Shown here piece after piece: positions 1 through 10,399 of a stretch of DNA of 64,000 nt. The DNA is taken from NCBI GenBank assembly GCA_011049175.1, contig DSCJ01000024.1, positions 1 to 64,000 of the forward strand, read 5' to 3'. The notes beneath the pieces were generated by a model. It saw only the letters and a program-made list of their open reading frames with translations, was not told the origin of the DNA and did not search any database. This DNA is from Bacteroidota bacterium. Its GTDB lineage: Bacteria; Bacteroidota; Bacteroidia; Bacteroidales; VadinHA17. The position numbers were made by a program, and so were the translations under genes. Position 1 is the stretch's first letter. The number at the start of each line of letters is the position of its first letter.

Positions 1-64
1 AGTAGCTGTTGACGCTCCTCTTCACTGAGTTTTTCAATAGCCTGTTTAATTTCTGACAATTCCA
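1..64 (-). CDS. partial CDS (runs off window start), N-terminus MELSEIKQAIEKLSEEERQQLL; resembles small antitoxin/addiction-module proteins
   Basis: Reverse complement of 1-64 opens with ATG (CAT at 62-64) and stays open to the window edge; only about 21 residues visible. Confidence 0.4.
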
Positions 65-125
65 TAACAGCATTTTTTTCAAATATACAAATAATTGCTG
101 ATTATATCATAACAAAGCCAGTATA

Positions 126-169
126 CTACGTAGTTGTCTACGTAGCTTGAGTTCAAGCTTGAGTTCAGG
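126..169. repeat. paired 8-bp palindromes CTACGTAG-TTGT-CTACGTAG followed by tandem 12-mers CTTGAGTTCAAG/CTTGAGTTCAGG
   Basis: Read directly: CTACGTAG at 126-133 and 138-145; 12-mers at 146-157 and 158-169. Confidence 0.7.
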
Positions 170-391
170 AATTCAATGCAACATTCAGTAAGTTGCACGT
201 TGTAAAAGTATCATCCACTTAGTCCCTGTGAAAAAGAAGAGATCTTTCAAGGGATCCAAAAGGGAAAGAGTTACCGGTTGACAGCCAGAGAGCTATCTCG
301 TAATATTTCCGCCATTAGCCGCGAAATCAGCACCCCGGCGGAAATTTCTGCGAAGCTGTTCTTCGGCACAAACGCGACCGGACGTTTCTCC

Positions 392-399
392 TATCTTTG
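392..399 (+). promoter_or_regulatory. putative Bacteroidota -7 box TATCTTTG upstream of fbp
   Basis: Matches TAnnTTTG; 26 nt upstream of the fbp ATG. Confidence 0.5.
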
Positions 400-425
400 C
401 CCTGAACCCAAACAGAACCTGAACC

Positions 426-1445
426 ATGAACATTTACTTTCCCAAAACGCTCAACGAATTCATTATTGAGCGGCAGGCGGAATTCCCCTATGCCCGGGGC
501 GAATTATCACGCCTGTTGCACCATATAGGCATCGCTGCCAAGGTAGTGGGTAAAAAGGTAAACAAAGCCGGGCTGGTCGACATTCTGGGGCATGCTGGGA
601 ATATGAATGTGCAGGGAGAAGACCAGATGAAGCTGGATGTGTTTGCCGACATCCAGTTCCGTGCCGCCCTGAAAGCCAGCGGGGAGTGCTGTGGCATTGC
701 CTCGGAAGAGAACAAGGACATTGTAACTTTCGATACCGATCTGGCCATGGATGCCAAGTATATTGTGGCCATCGACCCGCTTGACGGTTCGTCGAACATT
801 GATGTGAATGTTTCCATCGGCACCATTTTTTCCATTTACCGGCGGCTTTCCGAGAGGGGCACCCGGGCGGTGATGGACGATTTCCTTCAGCCGGGAACCG
901 AACAGGTAGCCGCCGGCTATATTATTTACGGTTCATCCACCGTACTGGTCTATACCACCGGCCACGGGGTAAATGCCTTCACCCTCGACCCTTCGATCGG
1001 GGAATTTTGCCTTTCGCACCCCAACATACGCACTCCCGATGACGGAACCATCTATTCCATCAATGAGGGGAACTACACCCATTTCCCCATGGGAGTAAAA
1101 AAATACATCAAATACTGCCAGGAGCGCGACGAAGCCACCAACCGGCCATACACTTCGCGTTACATCGGATCGCTGGTGGCCGATTTTCACCGCAATTTGC
1201 TGAAAGGAGGAATCTACATCTACCCGCCAACGGAAAAAAACCCGGAAGGCAAGCTCCGCCTGCTGTACGAATGCAATCCCATTGCCTTTGTTGCCGAACA
1301 GGCCGGGGGAAAGGCCACCGACGGTTTTCAGCGGGTGCTGGAAATAAAGCCCCTTTCCCTGCACCAGCGGCTGCCCTTTTATACCGGTTGTAAAAAAATG
1401 GTGGATAAAGTGGAAGAATTTCTTCGTGCATACTCCGAAGCTTGA
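426..1445 (+). CDS. fbp: fructose-1,6-bisphosphatase class I
   Basis: Protein [17 protein letters not shown]...[24 protein letters not shown], typical class I FBPase. Confidence 0.96.
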   Translation: MNIYFPKTLNEFIIERQAEFPYARGELSRLLHHIGIAAKVVGKKVNKAGLVDILGHAGNMNVQGEDQMKLDVFADIQFRAALKASGECCGIASEENKDIVTFDTDLAMDAKYIVAIDPLDGSSNIDVNVSIGTIFSIYRRLSERGTRAVMDDFLQPGTEQVAAGYIIYGSSTVLVYTTGHGVNAFTLDPSIGEFCLSHPNIRTPDDGTIYSINEGNYTHFPMGVKKYIKYCQERDEATNRPYTSRYIGSLVADFHRNLLKGGIYIYPPTEKNPEGKLRLLYECNPIAFVAEQAGGKATDGFQRVLEIKPLSLHQRLPFYTGCKKMVDKVEEFLRAYSEA

Positions 1446-1453
1446 TATCTTTG
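1446..1453 (+). promoter_or_regulatory. putative -7 box TATCTTTG upstream of mfd
   Basis: TAnnTTTG match overlapping the end of fbp, 24 nt before the GTG start. Confidence 0.4.
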
Positions 1454-1477
1454 TGAGCCCGAACGTATGCACACTGT

Positions 1478-4400
1478 GTGGAAAAAACCAACGAACCGCT
1501 GAGCATTCTGCTTCAGGAAGCAGAAAATCATCCCGTTTTCCGTGAAGAACCTCCCGGAAAGCTGGAGGAAAAAAAGTACCTGCATATCAAAGGGCTCACG
1601 GGTTCGGCCCACAGCCTTTTCATAGCCCGTCTCAGCACCTGCAGCACGGCCCCAACCCTGGTCATTGCCGATGATCCCGAATCGGCCGAGTACCTGTTTC
1701 ACGACCTGCACCACCTCTGCCCGCAGAAAGAAATCGTGTACTTCCCCTCCTCCTTCAAACGGTCGGTGCTATATGGAAAGCCTGATCCCGACCAGCTGGT
1801 GATGCGCACAGGAGTGCTTGACCGTCTGCTGTCGGTAAAAACTCCGCCGGTGATTGTCACCTGCCCGGAGGCACTGGCAGAAAAAGTGCTCCCCGGCAGG
1901 GAAGTGGAGCAGAACCGGATTGTTCTGCGCATTGGAGAAACACTGGCCATGGACGACCTGCATGCCTTCCTGTACGGATTTTCCTACCGGCAGGTTGATT
2001 TCGTGCAGGAACCGGGGGAATATGCCCTGCGGGGTTCGATCATCGACGTATTTTCCTATTCCTCGGAAGATCCTTACCGCATTGATTTTGCCGGGAACCG
2101 GATAGAAACCCTGCGCACCTTTGATATCGAAGACCAGCTTTCCCGGGAAAAGCTGGAGGAAATTTCGTTGGTTTCGAACCTGCACGATGCGGGCCGCGGA
2201 CACGACCGCATTCTGTTCACGGAAGCCCTTCCCGCAGAAACCAGGATATGGAGCACCGGACTGGAGTTTCTTGCCGGTCGCCTGGACGACCTGTACCGGA
2301 ACACACCCCTTCAGGTGCTGGAAGAGTGGACGGGCGATCCTGTGCCCGACCGTTCGCGGTACCTGACCCCCGGAAACACCCTGCTTGAATCACTCAGAAG
2401 GTTCAAAGTGACGGAAACCGGCCGGCAACGCTATTTTCCTCCCGACCGGGAGCTGATCTTTCATACCGAACCCCAGCCCCCTTTCCGGAAAAATTTCGAA
2501 TTGCTGGTTACCGACCTGACAGACAAACAACTGCAGGGATACCGCCTGTATTTCCTCACCTCGAATCCACGGCAGGGAGAACGGCTGGAGCAGATCTTCA
2601 GGGACATGGGATACCCTATTGATTTCCGCACCCTGCAGGGCACCCTGCACGAAGGATTTGTGGACCACGACCTGAAGATGGCCTGCTATACCGACCACCA
2701 GGTATTCGACCGCTACCACCGGGTAAGCCTCCGGCGCAACGCCCCCAAAAAAGCCGCCCTCACCCTGCGGGAGATAAGCAGTTTGAAACCCGGCGATTAT
2801 GTAGTGCATACCGACCACGGGATCGGAATATTCGGCGGGCTGGAGACCATTGATGTGGGGGGAAAGAAACAGGAAACCGTACGCATGGTGTACCGTGACC
2901 AGGATATTCTGTTTGTCAGTATCCACTCACTGCACAAGATATTCCGTTACAAGGGCAAGGACGAATCCCCGCCCAGGATACACAAGCTGGGGTCCGGGGC
3001 CTGGCAGAATCTGAAAAAAAGGACCAAAAGCCGGGTTAAAGACATTGCCCGCGAACTCATAGCCCTTTATGCCCGGCGCCGCCTGAAGAAAGGGTTTGCT
3101 TTTTCGCCCGACACCTATCTGCAGCAGGAGCTGGAAGCTTCGTTTATATACGAAGACACACCCGACCAGCTGGCCGCCACCCGGGCCGTAAAAGAAGGAA
3201 TGGAATCGTCAGCACCCATGGACCGGCTGGTATGCGGCGATGTGGGGTTCGGTAAGACCGAGGTAGCCATCCGGGCCGCTTTCAAGGCCGTGACCGACAG
3301 CAAGCAGGTAGCCGTACTGGTGCCCACCACGGTACTGGCCCTGCAGCATCACACTACCTTTACCGACCGCCTGAAAGATTTTCCGTGCACGGTGGAAATG
3401 ATCAGCCGGTTGAGAAAGCCGGCCGATCAGAAAAAAATCCTTCAAAGACTGAAGGAGGGAAAGATCGACATTATTATCGGCACCCACCGGCTGGTAGGGG
3501 CTGATGTCAAATTCAGGGACCTGGGGTTGCTGATCATCGACGAGGAGCAGAAGTTCGGCGTGGCGGTAAAGGAAAAGCTCAAAACCATGAAACTGAATGT
3601 AGACACCCTTACCCTCACAGCCACCCCCATACCCCGAACCCTGCAGTTCTCGCTGATGGGCGCCCGCGACCTTTCGGTCATCAACACACCTCCTCCCAAC
3701 CGGTATCCCATTATTACCGAACTGCATACATTCAATGAGGACCTGATCAGAGAAGGCATAGAGTATGAAATAAGCCGGAACGGGCAGGTATTTTTTATCC
3801 ATAACCGGGTGGAAAACATCGGGCAGGTGGAAGACATGATCAGGCGTATCTGCCCCGGCGTAAGTACGGTAGTGGCTCACGGGCAGATGGAGGGGCCTAA
3901 GCTGGAAAGGATCATGCTGGATTTCATCCGCGGCGATTACGATGTGCTGGTATCGACCACCATCATCGAGTCGGGCATGGATATTCCCAATGCCAACACC
4001 ATATTCATCAACCAGGCACATCACTATGGTTTGAGCGACCTGCACCAGTTAAGGGGCCGGGTGGGACGTTCGAACCGGAAAGCCTTTTGTTACCTGCTGG
4101 CCCCTCCCCTCAGCACCCTCACTCCCGAGGCACGGCGCCGCCTGAAGGCCATCGAGGATTTCTCAGAACTGGGAAGCGGTTTTACGATTGCCATGCAGGA
4201 CCTGGACATCCGGGGGGCCGGGAACCTTCTGGGAGCCGAGCAGAGCGGTTTCATTGCCGAAATCGGGCTGGAAACCTACCAGCGTATTCTGGATGAAGCC
4301 ATGACGGAACTAAGAGAAACCGAATTTCCTGATCTGGCCGCCGAACCGAAGAAAAGCCGGAAAGAACCGGAAACAACCGAAGAGACCCGGTATGTCACCG

Positions 4401-4864
4401 ATTGCCACATCGATACCGACATGGAGCTTCTGTTCCCTGAATCGTATATCAGCAATGTAAGCGAACGGATCAGGCTGTACCGGGAAATGGACAATATTAG
4501 CACGAAGGAAGGGATCCGTCGGTTTGAAGCCACCCTGGCCGACCGTTTCGGACCTCTCCCGGAACCCACCCGAGAACTGCTGAATGTGATCAGGCTGCGG
4601 CAACTCGCCATGAGGCTGGGGTTTGAAAAGATCATCCTGAAAAAAGGGCAGATGGTGATCCATTTTTTGTCCAATCCCCTTTCCCCCTATTATCAATCGC
4701 CCGTTTTCAGCCGGATTCTGTCATTCGTGCAGAAGCAATCAAAAAAATACCGGATGAAAGAGGGAGAAAAGCGGCTTACCCTTACCGTAACCGGCATAAA
4801 AACCGTCGAGGAAGCCAGCGAAACACTGAAAAACATGCTCCCTTCCTCTGCGTCGGGTTTGTGA
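1478..4864 (+). CDS. mfd: transcription-repair coupling factor
   Basis: 1128 aa; CarD-type RNAP-interaction segment (LKPGDYVVHTDHGIGIFGGL), helicase motifs GDVGFGKTEVAIRAAF, DEEQKFGV, TATPIPRTL. Confidence 0.97.
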   Translation: MEKTNEPLSILLQEAENHPVFREEPPGKLEEKKYLHIKGLTGSAHSLFIARLSTCSTAPTLVIADDPESAEYLFHDLHHLCPQKEIVYFPSSFKRSVLYGKPDPDQLVMRTGVLDRLLSVKTPPVIVTCPEALAEKVLPGREVEQNRIVLRIGETLAMDDLHAFLYGFSYRQVDFVQEPGEYALRGSIIDVFSYSSEDPYRIDFAGNRIETLRTFDIEDQLSREKLEEISLVSNLHDAGRGHDRILFTEALPAETRIWSTGLEFLAGRLDDLYRNTPLQVLEEWTGDPVPDRSRYLTPGNTLLESLRRFKVTETGRQRYFPPDRELIFHTEPQPPFRKNFELLVTDLTDKQLQGYRLYFLTSNPRQGERLEQIFRDMGYPIDFRTLQGTLHEGFVDHDLKMACYTDHQVFDRYHRVSLRRNAPKKAALTLREISSLKPGDYVVHTDHGIGIFGGLETIDVGGKKQETVRMVYRDQDILFVSIHSLHKIFRYKGKDESPPRIHKLGSGAWQNLKKRTKSRVKDIARELIALYARRRLKKGFAFSPDTYLQQELEASFIYEDTPDQLAATRAVKEGMESSAPMDRLVCGDVGFGKTEVAIRAAFKAVTDSKQVAVLVPTTVLALQHHTTFTDRLKDFPCTVEMISRLRKPADQKKILQRLKEGKIDIIIGTHRLVGADVKFRDLGLLIIDEEQKFGVAVKEKLKTMKLNVDTLTLTATPIPRTLQFSLMGARDLSVINTPPPNRYPIITELHTFNEDLIREGIEYEISRNGQVFFIHNRVENIGQVEDMIRRICPGVSTVVAHGQMEGPKLERIMLDFIRGDYDVLVSTTIIESGMDIPNANTIFINQAHHYGLSDLHQLRGRVGRSNRKAFCYLLAPPLSTLTPEARRRLKAIEDFSELGSGFTIAMQDLDIRGAGNLLGAEQSGFIAEIGLETYQRILDEAMTELRETEFPDLAAEPKKSRKEPETTEETRYVTDCHIDTDMELLFPESYISNVSERIRLYREMDNISTKEGIRRFEATLADRFGPLPEPTRELLNVIRLRQLAMRLGFEKIILKKGQMVIHFLSNPLSPYYQSPVFSRILSFVQKQSKKYRMKEGEKRLTLTVTGIKTVEEASETLKNMLPSSASGL

Positions 4865-4907
4865 TCAGCCCTACATGGAAAAGGAATATAATGTATCTTT
4901 GCAGGTT

Positions 4908-5651
4908 ATGCAGCACCTGGTGATCGACATAGGCAATGCACGCATCAAATATGCCGTGGTGGATAAGGGGGAAATCGGTGCCACAGGAAATTTACCTCAT
5001 GACCGGGCCTCAGAGATATTGAAGATAGTGAAGCAGGAAAAAGGCATTCGACGGGGCATTGTGGCATCGGTAGCCGCTGCCGAACCCGGCTGGCTGAAGG
5101 AACTGGAAAAAGCCCTCGATCTTTTTATCGTGCTTGACGGAACCATTCCCCTGCCTTTCAGGGTGTTGTACCGCACACCCGAAACCCTTGGCCCCGACCG
5201 TCTGGCCGCTGTTGCCGGTGCATATACGAAATTCCCGGGATCGAACGTTATGATATTTGATCTGGGCACGGCCCTCACAGTAGATATCCTGAATGCCTCC
5301 GGAGAGTATGTGGGAGGCAATATTTCCCCGGGGATGTCGATGCGATTCAGGGCATTGCATCAGTTTACGGGAAGACTGCCCCTGGGGGAACCTGAAAACG
5401 GCGCTCCCCCTGTGGGCGGGAATACCCAGGAGGCGCTGACAGCAGGGGTACAGCAGGGGATACTGCGCGAAATAGAAGGCTACATAACCTGGGGTCGGTC
5501 ACAATTCACTGATATGAAGGTAATTTTAACCGGCGGTGATGCCGATTTTTTTGCAAAAATGTTAAAAAGTCCCATCTTTGTGGACCGTAATTTAGTATTT
5601 ACCGGGCTGGACCGTATTTTACAACATTATGCAGAACATACACAGGATTAG
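4908..5651 (+). CDS. coaX: type III pantothenate kinase
   Basis: MQHLVIDIGNARIKYAVVDKG...DLGTALTVDILNASGEYVGGNISPG; start moved from 4875 to 4908 by homology and the -7 box at 4894-4901. Confidence 0.92.
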   Translation: MQHLVIDIGNARIKYAVVDKGEIGATGNLPHDRASEILKIVKQEKGIRRGIVASVAAAEPGWLKELEKALDLFIVLDGTIPLPFRVLYRTPETLGPDRLAAVAGAYTKFPGSNVMIFDLGTALTVDILNASGEYVGGNISPGMSMRFRALHQFTGRLPLGEPENGAPPVGGNTQEALTAGVQQGILREIEGYITWGRSQFTDMKVILTGGDADFFAKMLKSPIFVDRNLVFTGLDRILQHYAEHTQD

Positions 5652-6906
5652 TTGTTCAGTGGTTTTTCTTCTTATGATGACGGGATACGGCGGGTATTCG
5701 CAGAATTCAGTGAATTCGCCCTATTCGAGGTTCGGCCTGGGAGACATTCATCATCAGGGTTTTGTGCGGAACATGGCCATGGGAGGCATTTCTCTCGGTC
5801 TCCGGAACCCGACATCCATTGACTATGTCAATCCGGCTTCCTTTTCAGCCCGCGACACCATGTCGTTTCTTTTTGATTTTGCCATGCAGGGGAAAAGGAA
5901 CAGCCTGAACACCGGAGAGCTGAAATCGGCCAGCAGCGATTTCAACTTCCGGCATCTGGCTCTGGCATTTCCCATTACCAGGTGGCTGGGCACCAGCGTT
6001 GGGATTACCCCATACAGCACCATGAGTTACAGCCTTCTGGAGCAGGGAACCATGGAAGACCTGGGGCAGGTAAATTTCACATACCTGGGAGAAGGGAACC
6101 TGAGCCGGTTTTACCTGGGAGCCGGTGCCAGGCTGGGAAAATATTTTTCACTGGGGATGAGCATGAATTATCTTTTCGGAAATCTGGAAAGAGGAACCCG
6201 GATAAGTTTCCCCGAGGATGACTATGCAGCCGAAACCCTCATCAGTTACAAACTTCAGGCCAGGGGAATTTACATGTCGTACGGGGCTCAGTTCATTCTT
6301 CCTTTGCCCGGAAACTACTTTTTCCATGCCGGGGTATTGTTTGAGAATGAAACCGGGATTTCCGGTAATCTGACCCATTTCAGCCAGTACATTCTGAGCC
6401 CGGGAGAAGGGAGCGCCACCTATGACACCCTGATCAATGAAACCTCGGAACGGGATCTGCTGCTCCCCACCCGAATGGGTTTCGGAATATCGGCAGGTAA
6501 GGCAAATCACTTTACGGTGGGAGCGGATTATTCCCGTGAAAACTGGTCGCCTCACGTACTGCCCGGCCTAACCGACTCACTGACAACAAGTCAGTCGTTC
6601 AGGGTTGGGCTGGAATTCATACCCGATGCCTCGGGCATTAACAGCTACTTTTCCACCGTGCGTTACAGGCTGGGGGGATACTATCACCGGGGGTATTTAA
6701 AGATCAGGGAAGAACAGATCAACGATTTTGGCATAACTTTTGGACTCGGTTTACCGCTGCCAAGAACAAACAACACATTCAATGTGGCATTTCAGCTTGG
6801 ACAGCGCGGTTCTTTGAGTCATGAACTGATCCGTGAAACATACGGAACCATCAGTTTCAGTCTCACTTTGTACGATTTCTGGTTCATTAAATATAAATTT
6901 GACTAA
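5629..6906 (+). CDS. outer-membrane beta-barrel protein of unknown function
   Basis: Signal peptide, many aromatic/glycine alternating strands, terminal LTLYDFWFIKYKFD. Confidence 0.75.
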   Translation: MQNIHRISCSVVFLLMMTGYGGYSQNSVNSPYSRFGLGDIHHQGFVRNMAMGGISLGLRNPTSIDYVNPASFSARDTMSFLFDFAMQGKRNSLNTGELKSASSDFNFRHLALAFPITRWLGTSVGITPYSTMSYSLLEQGTMEDLGQVNFTYLGEGNLSRFYLGAGARLGKYFSLGMSMNYLFGNLERGTRISFPEDDYAAETLISYKLQARGIYMSYGAQFILPLPGNYFFHAGVLFENETGISGNLTHFSQYILSPGEGSATYDTLINETSERDLLLPTRMGFGISAGKANHFTVGADYSRENWSPHVLPGLTDSLTTSQSFRVGLEFIPDASGINSYFSTVRYRLGGYYHRGYLKIREEQINDFGITFGLGLPLPRTNNTFNVAFQLGQRGSLSHELIRETYGTISFSLTLYDFWFIKYKFD

Positions 6907-6919
6907 AATAACTCAAATA

Positions 6920-8260
6920 ATGAAAGCGAAAATTACATTTCTCACATCGGTTCTCCTGACAGCAGTCTGGGCATTTTCCTTCGGGCAGAAGGGTGTTGAA
7001 GACGGATCTCAGTGGGGGCACGGAGAAGACAGTATCAACTGCCTGAAGAACTACAGCCTCTACAGGGAGTATGCCCGACTGGACAATTACAAAGATGCCT
7101 ATCCTTTCTGGATAGTTTGTTTCAATGAGTGTCCGCTGGCCAGCAAGAACCTGTATATTGACGGGGCCAGGATGTTCAAGGAAAGAATTGAAAAGGAAAC
7201 CAATCCTGAAAAACAGCAGGTCCTTATCGATTCACTGATGCTGATTTACGATCAACGTGCAAAATATTTCCCCGAAGACGAGGGACGTGTGCTCGGATAC
7301 AAGGGGCTTGATCTGCTGAGGTATCAGCGGGATAACCTGGATGTTATTGAAACGGCCAACGGATTTCTGAAAAAATCCATCCAGTTGTCGCAGCACAATT
7401 CATCGGCAGCGGTGCTTGCCACGTTTATGACTTCCAGCATCACACTTTTCCGTTACGAGCGGATACCGGCAGACCGGGTAGTGGAAGATTATGCCCTGGT
7501 TTCCGAAGTGGTTGACAAAGCCATTGCCAGGGATCCCGACAACAGGGATCTTGCCCTGGTCAAGAATAATGTTGACCAGAACTTTGCCGCCTGCGGAGCC
7601 GCCAACTGTGATGCCCTTATCGAACTTTTCGGACCACAATACGAGGCTAACAAAACAAACGGTGAGTTTCTGAAAAAAGTAACCGAGTTGCTTTCAAACA
7701 CCGGATGCAAGGATTCAGAGCTTTACAGAAATACTTCCGAAAGTCTTCATAAGCTTGAACCGGCCGCGAAGTCGGCTTATGAACTTGCCAGGCTTTTCAA
7801 GGGAATCAATCAGTTCGACAAAGCCATTCGTTATTACAACCAGGCTATTGAAATGGAAACCGATCCAAAAGAACGGTCAAGGTATTATGTTGAATTGGGT
7901 GATCTCACTTTCAGGGAAAAGAATGATCTGCCAAAAGCCAAGCAATATGCCATGAAAGCCGCAGAGGAAGATCCAACCAACGGAGTGGCTTTTCTGCTGG
8001 CAGGCAACATCATTGCTTCCGCGAAAGACTGTGGAGAAAATGAACTGGAGAAGAAAGCCCTTTACTGGTTAGCCGTGGACTATTTTGTCAGAGCCAAGCA
8101 GGTTGATCCTGCCCTGGAAGAAACCGCAAACCAGTACATCAATACCTATTCCCAGCATTTCCCCGATATCGAAACCATTTTCTTCCATGGATTCAAGGAG
8201 GGTGATGCATACACCATTGAATGCTGGATCAATGAAAGAACCAGGGTCAGAACCCGGTAA
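6920..8260 (+). CDS. tetratricopeptide-repeat periplasmic protein
   Basis: Signal peptide MKAKITFLTSVLLTAVWAFSFGQ; TPR-like units (FDKAIRYYNQAIEMETDPKERSRYYVELG); start trimmed to the ATG at 6920. Confidence 0.8.
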   Translation: MKAKITFLTSVLLTAVWAFSFGQKGVEDGSQWGHGEDSINCLKNYSLYREYARLDNYKDAYPFWIVCFNECPLASKNLYIDGARMFKERIEKETNPEKQQVLIDSLMLIYDQRAKYFPEDEGRVLGYKGLDLLRYQRDNLDVIETANGFLKKSIQLSQHNSSAAVLATFMTSSITLFRYERIPADRVVEDYALVSEVVDKAIARDPDNRDLALVKNNVDQNFAACGAANCDALIELFGPQYEANKTNGEFLKKVTELLSNTGCKDSELYRNTSESLHKLEPAAKSAYELARLFKGINQFDKAIRYYNQAIEMETDPKERSRYYVELGDLTFREKNDLPKAKQYAMKAAEEDPTNGVAFLLAGNIIASAKDCGENELEKKALYWLAVDYFVRAKQVDPALEETANQYINTYSQHFPDIETIFFHGFKEGDAYTIECWINERTRVRTR

Positions 8261-8828
8261 TTATTTTCTGCAAATCCGGAAAAAATACATCCGCCATGCC
8301 ATTCCCCTGATCCTGGGAATGGCATTGCTTTTTTCGTGCAGGAAAAATGATATTGAAGTGATCAACACCCTGACGGGGATCAACCAGTTGCCAAGCCAGT
8401 CGGCCCGGGATATTGAAACCATCTACACTGATTCGGCCCGTATCCAGCTTCTCATTCGTGCTCCCTTACTGAACCGCTACGAAGACGAGAAGCAACCCTA
8501 TTACGAATTCCCGGAAGGGCTGTATGTTGAATTTTACGGGGAGGAAGAAGAAGTAGACTCTCGACTAACGGCCCGTTATGCCATTTTTCATGAAGCCGAC
8601 GAACTGTGGGAAGCACGCGACAGTGTTCTGGCGGTCAATCGTGAAGGGGAAATTCTGAGCACCGATTTGCTTTTCTGGGACCAGAAAAAAAAGCTGATCT
8701 ATACCGACCGTTTTGTAAAGATCACCACGCCCGATGAATTGATTTACGGGGAAGGATTTGAAGCCGATCAGGATTTTTCCGACTGGAAGATAAAAAAGGT
8801 AACGGGAACCATTTATGTCGAACAATAG
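8232..8828 (+). CDS. lptC: LptC-like LPS export periplasmic protein
   Basis: Lipoprotein-type N-terminus (LILGMALLFSC), LptC-like DLLFWDQKKKLIYTDRFVKITTPDELIYGEGFEADQDFSDWKI. Confidence 0.8.
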   Translation: MKEPGSEPGNYFLQIRKKYIRHAIPLILGMALLFSCRKNDIEVINTLTGINQLPSQSARDIETIYTDSARIQLLIRAPLLNRYEDEKQPYYEFPEGLYVEFYGEEEEVDSRLTARYAIFHEADELWEARDSVLAVNREGEILSTDLLFWDQKKKLIYTDRFVKITTPDELIYGEGFEADQDFSDWKIKKVTGTIYVEQ

Positions 8829-9036
8829 ACTCAGTAACAAGGCCGCCAGGGTACTTGAAACCCTCTGGTTAGTACTGGTGCTGGTATGCCTCATAGCAGG
8901 AACTATCAGTTCCGTGAATCACGGACTGGAAAACTCCTTCATATTCTTTATATTTGCTCTGATCGCCCTGCTGATGTTCCTTTTGAGACGCAACAACATG
9001 CGACGCAACAGGGAAAACGGTGATAACAGGCCATGA
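8815..9036 (+). CDS. small two-TM membrane protein
   Basis: 73 aa, two hydrophobic helices, overlaps flanking genes in operon. Confidence 0.7.
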   Translation: MSNNRLSNKAARVLETLWLVLVLVCLIAGTISSVNHGLENSFIFFIFALIALLMFLLRRNNMRRNRENGDNRP

Positions 9037-10295
9037 ATGCTTCACTCATTATTCTATTTGCATTGCTGTTTTCGGCATTTTTCTCGGGCATGGAAATGGC
9101 CTACCAGTCGGCCGGTATGCTGAGAATTACCCTGGCCGGAAAACAGCGTCGGTTTTATACCCGTTTCATGTCAGGACTGTACAACCGATCCACCCATTTC
9201 ATGATCACCCTGCTGATCGGAAAATTCATTGCTCTGGCGATATACGGAATTTTTATGGTGGCATGGCTCGGGACTCCCCTCGGGGAACATATTGAATCAG
9301 GCATTCTGGTGTTGCTGGTTTTGATCATTCTCTCCACCGTTCTCTATCTCCTGGCAGGAGAACTGCTCCCAATTCTTTTTTTCCGGGCACGGCCCAACAT
9401 TGCCATGCAGGTGTTTGCCCTCCCCACCTGGCTGATCTTTATCCTGTTCTATCCTGTTACGCTTATGTTTATAATCCTGGGCAAATTTTTCTCAAAATAC
9501 GTGTTTCATTCAGATTTTCAGCTCAGGCAGCAGCAACTAACTTTTGGCAGGCCCGAGCTCAGCTACCTGGTGAAGGAAAGTCAGTTGTCGCCGGAAGGAG
9601 AGGAACAGACAAACCACGATTTCAGGATTCTGCGGAATGTTCTCGATTTTGCGGAAGTAAGGGTGCGTGATTGCATGATCCCGCGCCCCGAGATCATTGC
9701 CGTGGAAGAAAAAACGGGGACCCGTGAGCTTCAGCAGATATTCAATGAAACGGGCCTGTCGAAAATCCTGGTATACAAGGATTCCATCGATAATATCACC
9801 GGATATGTCAATGTTAAGGACCTGTTCAGAAATCCCAAAACCATCCGGTCGAAAATCACCCCCATCAGCATTGTTCCAGAATCCATGCCGGCCAACAAGC
9901 TACTGGCCGGGCTGATGAAAGAAAAGAAAAGTATTGCTGTGGTGGTGGATGAATTTGGCGGGATATCGGGACTGGTTACCGTGGAAGATATCCTGGAAGA
10001 AATATTCGGAGAGATTGAGGATGAACACGACTTCATCCGCCTGGTAGAGAAACAGATCAACAACAGGGAATACATATTTTCCGGAAGGCTTGAGATTGAC
10101 TACCTGAATGAGAAGTATCACCTGGGTATTCCGGAAACAGACGATTACGATACCATTGCCGGCTTTGTACTGTATCATTACGAAGATATTCCCTCCCTGA
10201 ACGAGACCATTATCATCGACCGTTATGAATTCAAGATACTGAAAGTAAGCCGCACCCGCCTGGAACTGGTCAAGTTGATCCTTCATGACCAATAA
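9033..10295 (+). CDS. HlyC/CorC-type DUF21 + CBS domain membrane protein
   Basis: N-terminal TM region, VRDCMIPRPEIIAVEE CBS region, VVVDEFGGISGLVTVEDILEEIFGEIEDEHD. Confidence 0.92.
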   Translation: MNASLIILFALLFSAFFSGMEMAYQSAGMLRITLAGKQRRFYTRFMSGLYNRSTHFMITLLIGKFIALAIYGIFMVAWLGTPLGEHIESGILVLLVLIILSTVLYLLAGELLPILFFRARPNIAMQVFALPTWLIFILFYPVTLMFIILGKFFSKYVFHSDFQLRQQQLTFGRPELSYLVKESQLSPEGEEQTNHDFRILRNVLDFAEVRVRDCMIPRPEIIAVEEKTGTRELQQIFNETGLSKILVYKDSIDNITGYVNVKDLFRNPKTIRSKITPISIVPESMPANKLLAGLMKEKKSIAVVVDEFGGISGLVTVEDILEEIFGEIEDEHDFIRLVEKQINNREYIFSGRLEIDYLNEKYHLGIPETDDYDTIAGFVLYHYEDIPSLNETIIIDRYEFKILKVSRTRLELVKLILHDQ

Positions 10296-10399
10296 TGTTC
10301 CCCACCCTGTTTTTCTTCAGGGCAGAAAATGCAGAACAAATTAAATTGTGTATATTCGTACCCTGAAAATTTTGAACCTGTTAAATAGTAGTACGTTCC

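Noticed and set aside
278-469. 63-aa ORF upstream of fbp
   Set aside because: Overlaps the fbp start and the putative promoter; no coding signature
3209-4045. 278-aa ORF on - strand
   Set aside because: Antisense to mfd helicase region; shadow ORF
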